A DNA stretch of 64,000 bases from Chloroflexi bacterium bin20 (lineage in GTDB: Bacteria > Chloroflexota > Anaerolineae > Aggregatilineales > Phototrophicaceae), in assembly GCA_002238485.1 (NCBI GenBank), contig MPMG01000007.1:99940-163939 (forward strand). Reading direction: 5' to 3'. The translations under genes and the position numbers were made by a program. Positions within the stretch are counted from its first letter, which is position 1. Each line of letters opens with the position of its first letter. Below the pieces are notes generated by a model. It was not told the DNA's origin. It saw nothing but the letters and a program-made list of their open reading frames with translations, and did not search any database. Shown in pieces: positions 32,054 to 40,721 of the stretch.

Positions 32054-33166
32054 TCAGCCCAGGCACTGCGCCAGCGCTTCGACAAATGCCAGGTTCATCG
32101 CGCGCGTGCCCAGGCTGACGCGCATGCAATATGGCAGCCCGATTCGCGTTTGCGGACGCAAGAAAAAACCGCGCTCCAGCATCTTTTTGTTGAGTTCGTC
32201 GGCGGGCATGTTTGTCTCGAACATGAGAAAATTGGCGGCCGGCTTCCAATAGCGGATGTCCAGTTGGTCGAGTTGTTCGCAGAGCCAGCGCGCTTCGCCT
32301 TGCAAGAACGCCACCGCGCGCAGTAGATGCGCCTGGTCTTCGCAAGCCGCGATGCCAGCCGCCAACGCGCACTTGTTCTGATGAAAACCTCGGTGCAAGC
32401 CGGCGATATAGTCGGCGATTGCTGGCTTGGCAATGCCATATCCCAGACGCAGGCCGGCCATGGCATAGGCTTTGGAAAAGCTGTGCACGATGACGAGGTT
32501 CGCTCCGTCCAACACATATTGCAGCGAGTCGGGATACGCCACGTCTGACACAAAATGGTGATACACCTCGTCAGCCACCACCAGCACATGCTCTGGCAAG
32601 CCGCTCATCAACTCGTCCATGGCGTCGGCTGTGATGACCGTGCCGGTCGGGTTGTTGGGATTGCAGACCATGATCAGGCGCGTCTTTTCTGTGATGGCAG
32701 CCAGCACAGCCTGCGGACGATAGCGAAAAGTCTCGGCTTCTAGCGGCACATCAATCACGCGCGCGCCCAAAGGCAGGGCAACTTTCTCGTATGCGCCTCT
32801 GAAGGTGGGCGAGGACAAGATCAGCTCGTCGCCAGAACGTAGAAATGACCGCGCGATCAACTCTAGCGCTTCAAAGCCGCTGCAGCCCGTGTAGATATGC
32901 TTCGCTGTCAGTCCACGCCCCAAGGCATCGACTATGGCGCGCCGCAAGCCGATATCCGACCAGGCAGGATAGGCATTCAGCTCAGGCGCGGCATTGGCGA
33001 TGGCTGCTATCACGCGCGGCGACGGACCCAGCGGATTTTCATTGTTGGCCATGTTGTAGACGCGCTCCACGCCGGACTGCTGTTGGATATCGGGCATGGT
33101 GTCGCGTTCGCCCGTGCGCGTGAATGGCTGGATATGCGGGTTGAGCTGCAGTGTGTCAAGGCTCAC
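32054..33166 (-). CDS. hisC: histidinol-phosphate aminotransferase-like PLP enzyme
   Basis: The protein has 370 residues from a GTG at 33166 that has GGAGA about 8 nt upstream; an ATG at 33211 overlapping the previous stop is the alternative. Fold-type I signs: NENPLGPSP at the N-terminus, CNPNNPTGT with the PLP-contacting Asn, DEVYHHF, SFSKAYAMAGLRLGY with the Schiff-base Lys, and a C-terminal MRVSLGTRAMN with the carboxylate-binding Arg. It probably makes histidinol phosphate or acts on another aromatic or amino-alcohol substrate. No other his gene is nearby. Confidence 0.85.
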   Translation of the reverse strand: MSLDTLQLNPHIQPFTRTGERDTMPDIQQQSGVERVYNMANNENPLGPSPRVIAAIANAAPELNAYPAWSDIGLRRAIVDALGRGLTAKHIYTGCSGFEALELIARSFLRSGDELILSSPTFRGAYEKVALPLGARVIDVPLEAETFRYRPQAVLAAITEKTRLIMVCNPNNPTGTVITADAMDELMSGLPEHVLVVADEVYHHFVSDVAYPDSLQYVLDGANLVIVHSFSKAYAMAGLRLGYGIAKPAIADYIAGLHRGFHQNKCALAAGIAACEDQAHLLRAVAFLQGEARWLCEQLDQLDIRYWKPAANFLMFETNMPADELNKKMLERGFFLRPQTRIGLPYCMRVSLGTRAMNLAFVEALAQCLG

Positions 33167-33210
33167 AGATGGTGTCTCCAATCGGTCGCAACGGGCTCGT
33201 GCCGAAGACA

Positions 33211-33615
33211 TCAGCGGCGGTTGTCGCGCAGCATAGCGGCGCATTCTTTCTCGCTGAAGCCAAACTTGGCATAGAAGGACGCCAGTTCAACATCACAATC
33301 CAGCATTACCTGCTCAATGTGTTCCAGACGTTTCAACAGCGTGTCCAGCATATGCGAAGCGATGCCGCGCCCGCGATAGTCGCCGTCCACTACCACATCG
33401 TCAATCAGCGCGCGGTAGCGGTCGTCGGTGATGACTCGCGCGAAGGCGATCAAGCGCTCTTCGTCCCAGACACCCAGGGTCAACTGGCTGTTGTCGAGCA
33501 TAAACTGGATATCGAGCGGGTCGCGCGTTTGCGCCCAGTCGGTCTGTTGGAGCAGCCGATGTAAGTCTTCGGGATTGATCGGCTCGCCAAACGAGTAGAT
33601 ATAGCGTGCCGGCAT
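33211..33615 (-). CDS. GNAT family N-acetyltransferase
   Basis: The protein has 134 residues starting at MPARYIYSFG, with AAAAGGAG before the ATG. The acetyl-CoA loop is DYRGRGIASHML (about residues 82-93, the R/Q-x-x-G-x-G/A motif). The C-terminal LASFYAKFGFSEKE has the usual Tyr general acid. Its TGA overlaps an ATG of the hisC frame (TGATG), so the two genes are co-transcribed. The substrate is unknown. Confidence 0.88.
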   Translation of the reverse strand: MPARYIYSFGEPINPEDLHRLLQQTDWAQTRDPLDIQFMLDNSQLTLGVWDEERLIAFARVITDDRYRALIDDVVVDGDYRGRGIASHMLDTLLKRLEHIEQVMLDCDVELASFYAKFGFSEKECAAMLRDNRR

Positions 33616-33723
33616 GTCTCGCTCCTTTTGCATTTTCCGGCGCTGATGCCCGATTATCATAGCGCAAGCGGACGGCTCTCGCGCAAGATGTCGGCGGCAT
33701 TTTCGCCAATGCCCGGCAGATGC

Positions 33724-33729
33724 TACAAT
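33724..33729 (+). promoter_or_regulatory. -10 element (TACAAT) of the esterase-like gene
   Basis: TACAAT overlaps the first ATG of the ORF (33728), so that ATG cannot be the start. The -35 is poor. Confidence 0.35.
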
Positions 33730-33742
33730 GCCTCTGCGCAAT

Positions 33743-34966
33743 ATGCTGCGAGAAGGCGTTGTGGCTACTTATCGTTGGAAGTCGTTCATCCAGTTCTTGT
33801 GCGAAGTCTATCAGACACCCGCGCGAAACCGACAAGCGCTGGCTGATGAGCTGCTGGCGAGCCCGGGTGGCTTCCCCTGGGTCGAGCGTAACAAAGCCAC
33901 TTTCGTCTTCGACTCGCCCAGCGCCCAGAATGTCGCGCTGAATATCGACATCGTCAATCGAGACCCGCCCTTCGAAACGATGATTCGCCTCGACGACACC
34001 AACCTGTGGTACTATCAGCGCCACTTTGAGCGAGATGCGCTGGTCGATTACATGTTCGCGGTCGATGACCCCGGCACGCCACTCGCGCAAGAGCTCGACC
34101 TGATGCAGCGCGTCGGACGGCACTGGCAAGCCGACCCGCTGAATGCGCAGTCCATCCAGGCGCAGTCGGTAGACACATCGATCTTGCAGATGCCGCGCGC
34201 GCGGCCTGTCCCCAGTTGGCGGTCGATGCCCGGTGTGCCGCGTGGACGCATTTATCGCCACCGCTTCAGCTCGACCCAGCTACATTTCAGCCAGCGCAGC
34301 CTGTGGGTCTACACGCCGCCCGACTATGACGCAGCCGAGGTAAAGAGCTACCGCCTGCTAATCTTGCTGGATGGGCAATGGGCGATGAACGCGCTGGAAG
34401 TGCCGTATATTGTCGATGCGCTGATCAAGCATGGACGCATGCAGCCCATCATCATCGCCATGCTGGCCAGCGGGTCACAATCCGAGCGTCTGGACGAATA
34501 CATCGGCAACGAGAAGCACTATGCCATGCTTGCGGCAGAGTTGCTGCCTTTCTTGCAAGCCGAACATCGCATTCAGCCGCTCAATCTGGGCTTGGGCGGG
34601 GTTGGGGAAGGCGCGGTGGCTGCGGCGCATGCGGCATTGAAGAACCCGGCGATCTTTGGGCATCTCATCATGATTTCCCCGCCGCTGGGCAGTCGTATGG
34701 CTGTGCATCTGCTGAAAGAAGTAGCCGAGCGCTTTCGTGACCTGCCCATATTGCCCAACCGCATCTTTCACTCGGTCGGACGCTACGAGCATGATATGCG
34801 CTATGTGCAGCCGGCGCTGGCGCTGCGTGGCATCTTGGAACGGCGCATGCTGCACGACCCCGACCTGGCTTATCGCTTTGTAGAGCTGGGCAGCGGGCAC
34901 AGCCTGGCCGCCTTCAAGAGCGTCATGCCCGAGGCGCTGGCGCACGCATTCCCCCCAGAAAGCTGA
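33743..34966 (+). CDS. enterochelin-esterase-like alpha/beta protein without the nucleophilic Ser
   Basis: The protein has 407 residues from the ATG at 33743; a GTG at 33758 with AGAAGG is also plausible. An N-terminal Fes-like domain is followed by an esterase D fold (about 175-405) with LWVYTPPDYD and YRLLILLDGQW. The nucleophile elbow, normally GxSxGG, reads GGVGEG, with Val encoded at 34601-34603. The C-terminal His motif GSGHSLAAFK is kept. It is therefore probably not a Ser esterase, and may bind rather than cleave. The gene ends 2 nt before rsmI. Confidence 0.75.
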   Translation: MLREGVVATYRWKSFIQFLCEVYQTPARNRQALADELLASPGGFPWVERNKATFVFDSPSAQNVALNIDIVNRDPPFETMIRLDDTNLWYYQRHFERDALVDYMFAVDDPGTPLAQELDLMQRVGRHWQADPLNAQSIQAQSVDTSILQMPRARPVPSWRSMPGVPRGRIYRHRFSSTQLHFSQRSLWVYTPPDYDAAEVKSYRLLILLDGQWAMNALEVPYIVDALIKHGRMQPIIIAMLASGSQSERLDEYIGNEKHYAMLAAELLPFLQAEHRIQPLNLGLGGVGEGAVAAAHAALKNPAIFGHLIMISPPLGSRMAVHLLKEVAERFRDLPILPNRIFHSVGRYEHDMRYVQPALALRGILERRMLHDPDLAYRFVELGSGHSLAAFKSVMPEALAHAFPPES

Positions 34967-34968
34967 CC

Positions 34969-35799
34969 ATGGGAACGCTTTATATCGTGCCGACGCCGAT
35001 CGGCAATCTCGAAGACATGACCCTGCGCGGATTGCGGATTCTGCGCGAGGTTGCGCTGATCGCCGCCGAAGACACGCGCACGTCTCGCGTGTTGCTGCGC
35101 CACTTCGAGATCGACAGTCCCATGACCAGCTATCACGAGCACAACAAGCTGACCAAGCTGGACAAGCTGTTTACGGCGCTGGACTCTGGCGATGTCGCGC
35201 TGATATCCGATGCCGGCACACCGGGCATTTCCGACCCCGGCTTGGAACTGATCCAAAAAGCGATTGAGCGCGATTATCCGGTCGTGCCCTTGCCGGGCGC
35301 CTGTGCCTTGACGACAGCGCTGGTCGGGGCGGGGCTGGCGACCGACCGCTTTTTGTATGTGGGCTTCTTGCCGCGCAAACCGGCTGCGCTGCGCGATCTG
35401 CTGCACAATCTGAAAGAGCGGCGCGAAACGCTGGTCGCCTATGAAAGTCCCTATCGGCTGGGCGCTGCGCTGCAAGCGATTGTTGATACTCTGGGCGCAG
35501 AACGACCCGTCTGTGTGGCTCGCGAAATAAGCAAGAAGTTCGAGCGATTTTATCGCGGCACAGCAAGCGAACTCTGCCAGCTATTCGCGGAAGAATCGCC
35601 TCGTGGCGAAGTGACTCTTGTGATCGCTGGCGCAGAAGCAAGCCAGAGCAACTGGTCGCAGCGGCAGGTAGAGGCGGCGCTGGCGCAACGGCTGGAGGCT
35701 GGCGAGTCTCTATCCAGGGCGGCGCGCCATGTCGCTCGGCTGACTGGTTGGAAGAAAGGCGCTGTCTATCAACTGGGCATTGACTTGACGCGTGACTAA
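34969..35799 (+). CDS. rsmI: 16S rRNA (cytidine-1402-2'-O)-methyltransferase
   Basis: The protein has 276 residues. The tetrapyrrole-methylase fold has the family's N-terminal TPIGNLEDMTLR, AAEDTRTSRVLL and SDAGTPGISDPG, then the SAM-contact GACALTTALVGAG. It adds the ribose methyl at C1402 in the P-site region of 16S rRNA. The stop TAA overlaps the stop of the convergent gene in CTAA. Confidence 0.96.
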   Translation: MGTLYIVPTPIGNLEDMTLRGLRILREVALIAAEDTRTSRVLLRHFEIDSPMTSYHEHNKLTKLDKLFTALDSGDVALISDAGTPGISDPGLELIQKAIERDYPVVPLPGACALTTALVGAGLATDRFLYVGFLPRKPAALRDLLHNLKERRETLVAYESPYRLGAALQAIVDTLGAERPVCVAREISKKFERFYRGTASELCQLFAEESPRGEVTLVIAGAEASQSNWSQRQVEAALAQRLEAGESLSRAARHVARLTGWKKGAVYQLGIDLTRD

Positions 35800-37523
35800 C
35801 CAGGCCCGCGTTCCAGGCGCGAGGTATCCACATCGATATCGTCTTCGCCAAGACGCGCTTGCAATTGCTGCCACTGGTCGGCGCGCACAACGCAAGCCAT
35901 CGCCCCCAGCCGCGCGCCCAAATAGCGGCGATAAGCGGGAAACGCGAAGATTTTGTCCATTTCTTCTTGTGATGTCGTGCGCAGAACGATGTGCGTCTCC
36001 AGGCTTACGCTGGTTCTGGCGCCCGTTCCCCAATCGCGCAGCAGCTTGATGATGGGCAGCGGCAGCGGACTCCCCGACAGCTGCTTGGTGATGAAAGTTT
36101 GGATCTGCTGTCGGCTGATGCCTTGCGCCTCGGCCCGCTCGATGCTCTCGCCATTGATAATGTAGATATAGGGATCTGCGGCCAGCAAACAGCGGGCGAA
36201 GCGCGCCAGCTGAAAGCGCTCGAAGCGGTTAACCCGCCGCGATACCAGCAGCGCGCCATCGTCGCGAGCGCCGAAGGGCGTGGGCTGCTCGCTCATTTGG
36301 GGCCAATCGCCGTTTTCGAGGAAAGCACGACCATAAGCCGTCAGCCGCAGCAGATCATCGCCGATATCCACCAGCCCCAGCCAGTGCATGGGTTCGGTGA
36401 TCAGATGCTCGATCAAAGCGCCTTCCACCGCGTCCCAACTTTCAAATCCCCGCAGGAATTCGCCCTCGTCGTTGCGGATATACCAGCTGTCATAATCGCC
36501 ATCGGGCCGCTGAAAGTCAGGTTGAGTTGCTTTGATCAGCTCGATCAGCTCGCTGAGGGAGACCCAGCCTTGCGCCGGCAGCAGGTCTGCCAGCAAGCCC
36601 ATGACGGCATTTCGCGCCGCCGCGGCATCATAAGCCCAACCAGAGTCGTCTGGCAACAGGCCTTCAATATGCCACATATCGCGCCAGCTTTGGCTCTTGC
36701 GCCAGGCATGGGCCAGCGTCTGCACTTGCAATGCGCGCGTGGCAGACAGCCAATTCCGCGCTTCCTGGCGGCGGGGCAGGGCTTTGTCTTCTTCAATCAC
36801 GATCAGTTTCGCGCTGCTGCCAATCCCCAGCAGAAAGGACAAACGGCTGGCATCGTGGCGCAGCAGTGCCGGGGCGATTTGCGGCAGGCTGTCGGGGTGA
36901 AAATGCGCGCCTTGCACCGCCACTGTGCCCGCCTGCAAGATCGCCAGCAAACTGGTCATGTCATCGACGATGGAGGTATCGGCCCGCTGAAAGGCGTCGG
37001 CTGGCAGCGAATCAATGATTTCCAGAGCCTGCAAGTCGGCAGCATGCGAAGGGTCCGCCGCGTCCAGGCTGCCATAACTGGTCTTCTGCAGCGGCAGGCG
37101 CGCCACCAGGTCGCCGGGCACATAGACGAAGCTGACGATGTTGCCAGCGGCTTTGTCGTGCGCCTCGCCGATCAGTCCGCGGTAATACAAGGTCTCGGCG
37201 ATGCTCTCGGATTCGAGATGCGGTCGCAGTCGGGCGATTTGCGCTCTGCCCAGCTTGCGGATTTTGCCGTTGCCCGTGTGCGCGAACAAACTGCTGGTCA
37301 TTCTGCCCTGCGCGCTGCCGGCCAGGGTGCGCAATGCACCTTGCGAGCTTTCGTCCAGCTTGTCCCAGACTGCCAGGACCGCTTCTTCATCCTGCATGTG
37401 CGTATGCAGCGCTTCGATCAGCTCTTCATCGTTGAAACGTTTGGCATCTGCGCCCCAAACATCGGCCAGCGCCGGCAGCATGCCCGGGTCATAATCGTGC
37501 AGTGTCGCCAGCAGATTTTTCAT
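35796..37523 (-). CDS. helicase_C_3 (XPB-like N-terminal) domain protein, no ATPase motifs
   Basis: The protein has 575 residues from an ATG at 37523 that overlaps the previous stop as ATGA. The body is a row of winged-helix-like repeats (RAQIARLRPHL, WVSLSELIELI, AYGRAFLENGDWP). The C-terminal region (about 450-560) holds the pattern GISRQQIQTFITKQLSG then PLPIIKLLRDWG, typical of the helicase-associated domain Helicase_C_3. No Walker A or DEAD box is present. In other bacteria such proteins accompany XPB-type helicases in DNA repair, but none is adjacent here. The function is uncertain. Confidence 0.7.
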   Translation of the reverse strand: MKNLLATLHDYDPGMLPALADVWGADAKRFNDEELIEALHTHMQDEEAVLAVWDKLDESSQGALRTLAGSAQGRMTSSLFAHTGNGKIRKLGRAQIARLRPHLESESIAETLYYRGLIGEAHDKAAGNIVSFVYVPGDLVARLPLQKTSYGSLDAADPSHAADLQALEIIDSLPADAFQRADTSIVDDMTSLLAILQAGTVAVQGAHFHPDSLPQIAPALLRHDASRLSFLLGIGSSAKLIVIEEDKALPRRQEARNWLSATRALQVQTLAHAWRKSQSWRDMWHIEGLLPDDSGWAYDAAAARNAVMGLLADLLPAQGWVSLSELIELIKATQPDFQRPDGDYDSWYIRNDEGEFLRGFESWDAVEGALIEHLITEPMHWLGLVDIGDDLLRLTAYGRAFLENGDWPQMSEQPTPFGARDDGALLVSRRVNRFERFQLARFARCLLAADPYIYIINGESIERAEAQGISRQQIQTFITKQLSGSPLPLPIIKLLRDWGTGARTSVSLETHIVLRTTSQEEMDKIFAFPAYRRYLGARLGAMACVVRADQWQQLQARLGEDDIDVDTSRLERGPG

Positions 37524-37891
37524 GAGTGGGCTTTCCCCTCGCCCACCAGCGCGGCAACCAGGTCGAAGTGACAAGTGGAGCTGCTGCTGTCGGTTACGCT
37601 ATAGACGATGCGCGTTGCCGCCTGGCAGGTCGGGCAGAGGAAGTCGAGGCAGTTGCCCGCGTCCAGCTTGGGTGTCAGGTCATCAAGGACTCGCTGCACG
37701 TTGCGCTTGAAGGGGCTGCCGCCAGCCGCCTGGTAGAAGCTGCGCCAGCGAAAGCGGATGCGATGCCGACAACGCGGACAGCCGTAAATGCAACTGCCGC
37801 CGACGCGATTCGCAAATTCCGCGCCCTGCAGCAAGCCACGAAAGACCGAGCGCGCCTCAAAATATTCGATGACGCCACGCCGCATTTTCAT
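37520..37891 (-). CDS. small zinc-ribbon protein
   Basis: The protein has 123 residues. Two CxxC knuckles (CPRC near 38-41 and CPTC near 85-88), plus an earlier YGC, suggest one zinc ribbon. It overlaps the helicase_C_3 gene by 4 nt, so the two are translationally coupled and may work together. The -10 box TACACT ends 7 nt before the ATG, which implies a leaderless mRNA. I do not recognise the family. Confidence 0.6.
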   Translation of the reverse strand: MKMRRGVIEYFEARSVFRGLLQGAEFANRVGGSCIYGCPRCRHRIRFRWRSFYQAAGGSPFKRNVQRVLDDLTPKLDAGNCLDFLCPTCQAATRIVYSVTDSSSSTCHFDLVAALVGEGKAHS

Positions 37892-37897
37892 GGCGAG

Positions 37898-37925
37898 AGT
37901 GTACCATATTCCACGCTTGCGGCAG
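37898..37925 (-). promoter_or_regulatory. promoter giving a probable leaderless mRNA
   Basis: CTGCCG, 16-nt spacer, TACACT on the minus strand. The predicted +1 coincides with the A of the zinc-ribbon ATG. Confidence 0.4.
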
Positions 37926-37927
37926 AC

Positions 37928-38821
37928 CTAGTCCAGCAGCAGCTTGCCAGCGCCGAGATAGACAGATTCGCCGCCGACCGCCACTTGGGTGATCTTTCCG
38001 CGCCGCCGCCCGACGCGCACCTTGATCAAACTGGGGCGGCCCATCTCAAAACCCTGCTCGACCAGCATGTTCTCGGTCTCTGCCAGCCCATAACGCAGCA
38101 GGTATGCCCCCAGCGGACCACTGGCAGAACCGGTCGCCGCATCTTCTGCGATGCCCAGGCCCGGCGCAAACATGCGGCTGTGCGCGGCTGACTCGGGCTG
38201 GCTTGTTTCTGTTGTCGTTGCAAAGATCTGTGGAGCGCTGGACTCGGCGAAGCGCTCGCGCCAGATCTCCAGTCGCAGGCTGATTCGCGACATGGCGTCC
38301 AATCCCGTCAGGGGTACGAACAGGAATGGCAGCCCACTGCTAACTGCCTGGATGGGCGCGCGCGTGGACAGGCTCACTTCATCCAGCGACAGCATCTTCG
38401 CCACCAGCGCCCGATCGTCCACGATATCGCCGAATTTGGGGATGGGTTGCTGCATCCAGGTTTCGCGCGGCTGTCCAGCCTCGTCTCGCACGATGGTCAC
38501 GCCGATGGGACCAACACCCTCTTCAAAAACGATGCGCTCGCCACTTGCCAGGCCCAGCTTTGCCAGCAGCCAGGCGCTGCCGACTGTCGGGTGGCCCGCC
38601 ATGGGCAATTCTGCGGCCGGCGTAAAGATGCGCAGACGGAAGTCCTTGTCTGCATCGGCGGGGGGCAGCACAAATGTCGTCTCGCTCAGATTCAGCTCTT
38701 TGGCGATCTTTTGCATGATGCTGGCGGGCAAATCTGCTGGTGGCCCGGGAAAGACCGCCAGCTGGTTGCCGCCGAATGGCTGGTTGGTGAAAACATCCAA
38801 CAGATGATAATCGAGCTGCAT
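37928..38821 (-). CDS. PhzF family isomerase/epimerase-like protein
   Basis: The protein has 297 residues from an ATG with GGAGG 6 nt upstream. PhzF-fold marks: DVFTNQPFGGNQLAVF with GN, the catalytic Glu in LNLSETTFVLP, RIFTPAAELPMAGHPTVGSAW (key GHPT) and EDAATGSASGPLGAYL (key DAATGSA). Known members are diaminopimelate-epimerase-like isomerases, including the phenazine enzyme. No phenazine genes are nearby, so the substrate is unknown. Confidence 0.9.
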   Translation of the reverse strand: MQLDYHLLDVFTNQPFGGNQLAVFPGPPADLPASIMQKIAKELNLSETTFVLPPADADKDFRLRIFTPAAELPMAGHPTVGSAWLLAKLGLASGERIVFEEGVGPIGVTIVRDEAGQPRETWMQQPIPKFGDIVDDRALVAKMLSLDEVSLSTRAPIQAVSSGLPFLFVPLTGLDAMSRISLRLEIWRERFAESSAPQIFATTTETSQPESAAHSRMFAPGLGIAEDAATGSASGPLGAYLLRYGLAETENMLVEQGFEMGRPSLIKVRVGRRRGKITQVAVGGESVYLGAGKLLLD

Positions 38822-38926
38822 GCTGCGCCTCCACGGATTAGCGACCTGGTTTGTGCCCTGCGCGCCCTGTGAGGGTACAATACCATACGGCTCTGCAGAA
38901 CTTGCCAATGAGGCGCAGAGGATAAT

Positions 38927-38955
38927 GTAGGGGCGAGCCAGTGGGTCGCCCGCCA
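38927..38955 (+). repeat. GTAGGGGCGAGCC hairpin repeat
   Basis: GTAGGGGCGAGCCAGTGGG then TCGCCCGCCA. Self-complementary GGGCGA/TCGCCC. Other copies are at 30923 (inverse) and 54334. Confidence 0.55.
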
Positions 38956-38988
38956 CACAATGCGATTGCGATCGAATAGGGGGAGACG

Positions 38989-39702
38989 ATGCATCCAGGC
39001 CTGCTGGATAAACTGCGACAATACGACACCGCCACGATTTGCAATGTCATCGAGCTGTTTGAGTTGCGACCGCGCAACCGCGGCTTCATGCACCAACGTG
39101 TCAGAGCCGGCTTCCCCGAACTGCCGCCCATGGTTGGCTTTGCATCGACCGCCACCTGCCGCACTTTCACGAGTCCACCCGTGCGCCAGCTGCCTATCGT
39201 GCCCGACCTGATCAGCCGCTGGGACGAGCTGGATGGACCAGCGGTGGTCGTCATGCAAAACCTGGATACGAATGGCGCGGCGGCTATTTTTGGCGATGTG
39301 CTCTGCAATTCCTTTGCGGCATTTGGCGCGGCCGGGCTGGTCACCGATGGGCAAGGCAGAGACTTTGCTGGCATCGCGCCTTTGGGCTTCCCTGTCTTCT
39401 GCGATGGCATCGTCTGCGCGCACGGCTACATGCACCTGCTGACCCTTCACGAGGCTGTGCAGGTGGGCGGGATTGTTGTGCAGCCCAATACCTTGCTGCA
39501 TGGCGATGCCAATGGCGTGACCACCATCCCCAGCGGCATTGCGGCTGATGTGGCCGATGCCTGTGCAGAATACGCCGCGGCAGAAGCAGTGGTCATCGAT
39601 GCGGCGCAAACCGGCACAGCCAGCCTGGACGACCTGCGCGCGGCTTATGCAGAAATGGCGGGGCGTATCGCCAAGCTCAATGCGCGCTTGCGGAAGAACT
39701 GA
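38989..39702 (+). CDS. RraA family (HMG aldolase-like) protein
   Basis: The protein has 237 residues. RraA/4-hydroxy-4-methyl-2-oxoglutarate aldolase fold: FGDVLCNSFAAFGAAGLVTDGQGRD supplies the Gly-Asp and the Asp-x-x-x-Arg-Asp ligand group (key TDGQGRD), and HGDANGVTTIP is the typical C-terminal GDxxGV. Members are divalent-metal aldolases/decarboxylases, or RNase E inhibitors in E. coli. It precedes the RmlD-like gene by 8 nt. A role in sugar-acid breakdown is likely but unproven. Confidence 0.83.
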   Translation: MHPGLLDKLRQYDTATICNVIELFELRPRNRGFMHQRVRAGFPELPPMVGFASTATCRTFTSPPVRQLPIVPDLISRWDELDGPAVVVMQNLDTNGAAAIFGDVLCNSFAAFGAAGLVTDGQGRDFAGIAPLGFPVFCDGIVCAHGYMHLLTLHEAVQVGGIVVQPNTLLHGDANGVTTIPSGIAADVADACAEYAAAEAVVIDAAQTGTASLDDLRAAYAEMAGRIAKLNARLRKN

Positions 39703-39710
39703 GGTGTGAG

Positions 39711-40667
39711 ATGAAATTGTATGTAACAGGCGGCACGGGACTGGTCGGCAGCAATGTGATTCGGCTGGCGCGGCAGCGCGGCATGGAGATCGTAGCTTCG
39801 CAATTCGGACCCGAGCCAGAATGGACTGTGGACTACACGCTCGACCCGCTGGATTTGTCTGATCACGAGGCGATCCGCCGGTCGATACTGCGGCACGAAC
39901 CCGATGCTGTGATTCATGCCGCGGCCATCCTCGATCATGAACTGATGTACCAGCGCCGCGAAATGTGCTGGTCGATGATGGTCGATGGCACGCGCGTAAT
40001 GGGCGAGGCTTGCCGTGAGGTTGGCGCGCGCATGGTTTTCGTGTCCTCCGACTGGGTCTTTGATGGCAGAGCCGGACTGGTGGACGAAAGCTCTCCGCCC
40101 AATCCCGTCAATTATTATGGCGTGATGAAAGTTGCGGCCGAGCGCGACCTGCTGGCCATGGATGGGCTGGACGCCGCGGTGGGCAGGCTGGCCGGCATCT
40201 ATGGGCTGAATTATGCGGCCCAGTCGCTACAACGCAAAGACAACGGTTTGGGCTTCGACTTTTCGGTTTATGTAAGCTACCGGCTGGCGGCGGGTCTGCC
40301 GGCTGCGGTCTGGACAGGCCCCAAAGTCAATGACGAAGCCAACCCGACATTGGCGTCTGACTGCGCCGATATGCTGCTGCGGCTGGCGGCGCACGACGGG
40401 CAGGGCATCTTCCATTGCTTCGGCAGCGAATGGATTGGGCGCATGGACCTGGCCTATCGAATCGCCGTTGCCTTTGATGCCGACCGCTCGCTCATCTATC
40501 CCACGCTCACGCCCGAAGCGGTGCTGGACGAGACCCTGCATATCGGCATCCCCTATCGGACGCGCGCCAGCACAGAACGCACCGCCGCGGCCTTGGGCAG
40601 ACGGGCCTGCAATGTGGACGAAGGACTGGCTGCCTTCCGTCAGGAATGGGACGCTTTTTGGGGCTAG
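39711..40667 (+). CDS. RmlD-like NAD(P)-dependent sugar reductase/epimerase
   Basis: The protein has 318 residues. Extended SDR: TGGTGLVGSNV (residues 6-16), VFVSSDWVFDGRAG, and the catalytic YYGVMK (YxxxK). The SSDWVFDG signature is that of dTDP-4-dehydrorhamnose reductase (RmlD), though the rml biosynthetic genes are absent. It could reduce a free keto-sugar or sugar lactone. It is operonic with the RraA-family gene. Confidence 0.85.
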   Translation: MKLYVTGGTGLVGSNVIRLARQRGMEIVASQFGPEPEWTVDYTLDPLDLSDHEAIRRSILRHEPDAVIHAAAILDHELMYQRREMCWSMMVDGTRVMGEACREVGARMVFVSSDWVFDGRAGLVDESSPPNPVNYYGVMKVAAERDLLAMDGLDAAVGRLAGIYGLNYAAQSLQRKDNGLGFDFSVYVSYRLAAGLPAAVWTGPKVNDEANPTLASDCADMLLRLAAHDGQGIFHCFGSEWIGRMDLAYRIAVAFDADRSLIYPTLTPEAVLDETLHIGIPYRTRASTERTAAALGRRACNVDEGLAAFRQEWDAFWG

Positions 40668-40674
40668 CCGCGCC

Positions 40675-40704
40675 TTGACTCGCGCCATTGTCGGCAGGTT
40701 ACAT
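40675..40704 (+). promoter_or_regulatory. possible promoter of the secreted SH3 protein
   Basis: -35 TTGACT, 18-nt spacer, -10 TTACAT. The start codon is 18 nt downstream. Confidence 0.4.
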
Positions 40705-40721
40705 TGAAAGAGAGGACGCCA

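Noticed and set aside
39711..40667. RmlD as part of dTDP-rhamnose synthesis
   Set aside because: No rmlA, rmlB or rmlC is nearby and it is paired with an RraA-family gene, so biosynthesis is not supported.
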